The position numbers and the translations under genes were made by a program. DNA of 5,518 nt from Pseudomonadota bacterium (GTDB taxonomy: Bacteria; Pseudomonadota; Alphaproteobacteria; Rhizobiales; Devosiaceae), in NCBI GenBank assembly GCA_023437755.1, contig JAEZFJ010000374.1, positions 1 to 5,518 of the forward strand, written 5' to 3'. Every line of letters starts with the position of its first letter. Positions within the stretch are counted from its first letter, which is position 1. Below are positions 5,264 through 5,518 of this stretch, in pieces. The notes below the pieces were generated by a model that saw nothing but the letters and a program-made list of their open reading frames with translations, searched no databases and had not been told where the DNA came from.

Positions 5264-5515
5264 TTGACCAGCCGCTTCACCGACCTCTTCGTCAGCCGGC
5301 AGCATCGGTTCAGCCTGGGCGTCGATACCCGGACCGGCGCGCACTACCTGTCGACGCCCATCACCCGGGGCGGGCTGCACCACCTCGCCGAATACGAGGC
5401 CTACTTTCGCGTCGGTCCCGACGAATTCGCGCGCTTTCGCAACGAACCGGCCTCGGCGGCGGAGTTCGTCGAGACCTGCCGTCGGAACGGACATCGCGAT
5501 CGCCTGATGGGCTAG
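5264..5515 (+). CDS. Small 83-aa uncharacterised protein
   Basis: This 83-residue protein starts at TTG and ends at TAG, three bases before the window ends. It has no signal peptide or membrane segment and one cysteine (C72), so it is probably cytoplasmic, unlike its neighbours. Residues 14-34 (HRFSLGVDTRTGAHYLSTPI) suggest a beta hairpin, followed by EYEAYFRVGPDEFARF (43-58) and the helix ASAAEFVETCRR (63-74). From memory, the sequence of features (FSxGVDxxTGxxYLSxP, EYExY, F, AxxFVxxCRR, DxLM) matches a widespread family of roughly 85-residue hypothetical proteins in Pseudomonadota whose function is unknown to me. In those relatives the part after YLSxP is usually NxxxxYEEYY. Here it is RGGLHHLAEYEAY, a variant worth aligning. 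It lies 26 bases downstream of the large secreted protein gene and is probably cotranscribed with it. Confidence 0.86.
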   Translation: MTSRFTDLFVSRQHRFSLGVDTRTGAHYLSTPITRGGLHHLAEYEAYFRVGPDEFARFRNEPASAAEFVETCRRNGHRDRLMG

Positions 5516-5518
5516 CCT

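Overview
The window is GC-rich (well above 60% by eye), with codons that strongly prefer G or C in the third position and good Shine-Dalgarno sequences. This fits a Pseudomonadota chromosome, most likely an alphaproteobacterium, but no phylogenetic marker gene is present. There are no rRNA, tRNA, CRISPR, transposase or phage genes.

Layout, left to right: (1) the 3' part of an uncharacterised gene (1-471, +). (2) Tail to tail with it, a gene for an exported six-cysteine protein with a PASTA-like C-terminal domain (493-1386, -). (3) A 143-bp divergent intergenic region (1387-1529) with three ATAGTG/CACTAT copies and a 9-bp inverted repeat. (4) A two-gene operon on + : a secreted cysteine-free protein (TTG start, 1530-2114) overlapping by 4 bp a three-helix membrane protein with a soluble C-terminal domain (GTG start, 2111-2827). 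(5) Convergent with this operon, stop codons only 4 bp apart, a small membrane-anchored four-cysteine protein (2832-3314, -). (6) A 336-bp divergent intergenic region (3315-3650) with a cluster of dyad symmetries. (7) A second + operon: a large secreted protein with an alpha-helical N-terminal half and a beta-rich, possibly lipocalin-like C-terminal half (GTG start, 3651-5237), then a small 83-aa protein (TTG start, 5264-5515).

No gene could be given an experimentally known function or a gene symbol. The shared theme is the cell envelope: four of the six complete proteins carry an N-terminal export signal or anchor, and a fifth has three transmembrane helices. The three cysteine-containing exported proteins have even cysteine counts (6, 4, 4), as expected for periplasmic disulfide proteins. 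Four of six complete genes appear to use GTG or TTG starts. The window therefore looks like a small island of uncharacterised envelope proteins in two operons and divergent single genes, with plausible shared control sites in the two divergent intergenic regions. Whether they act together as one system is not shown by the sequence.
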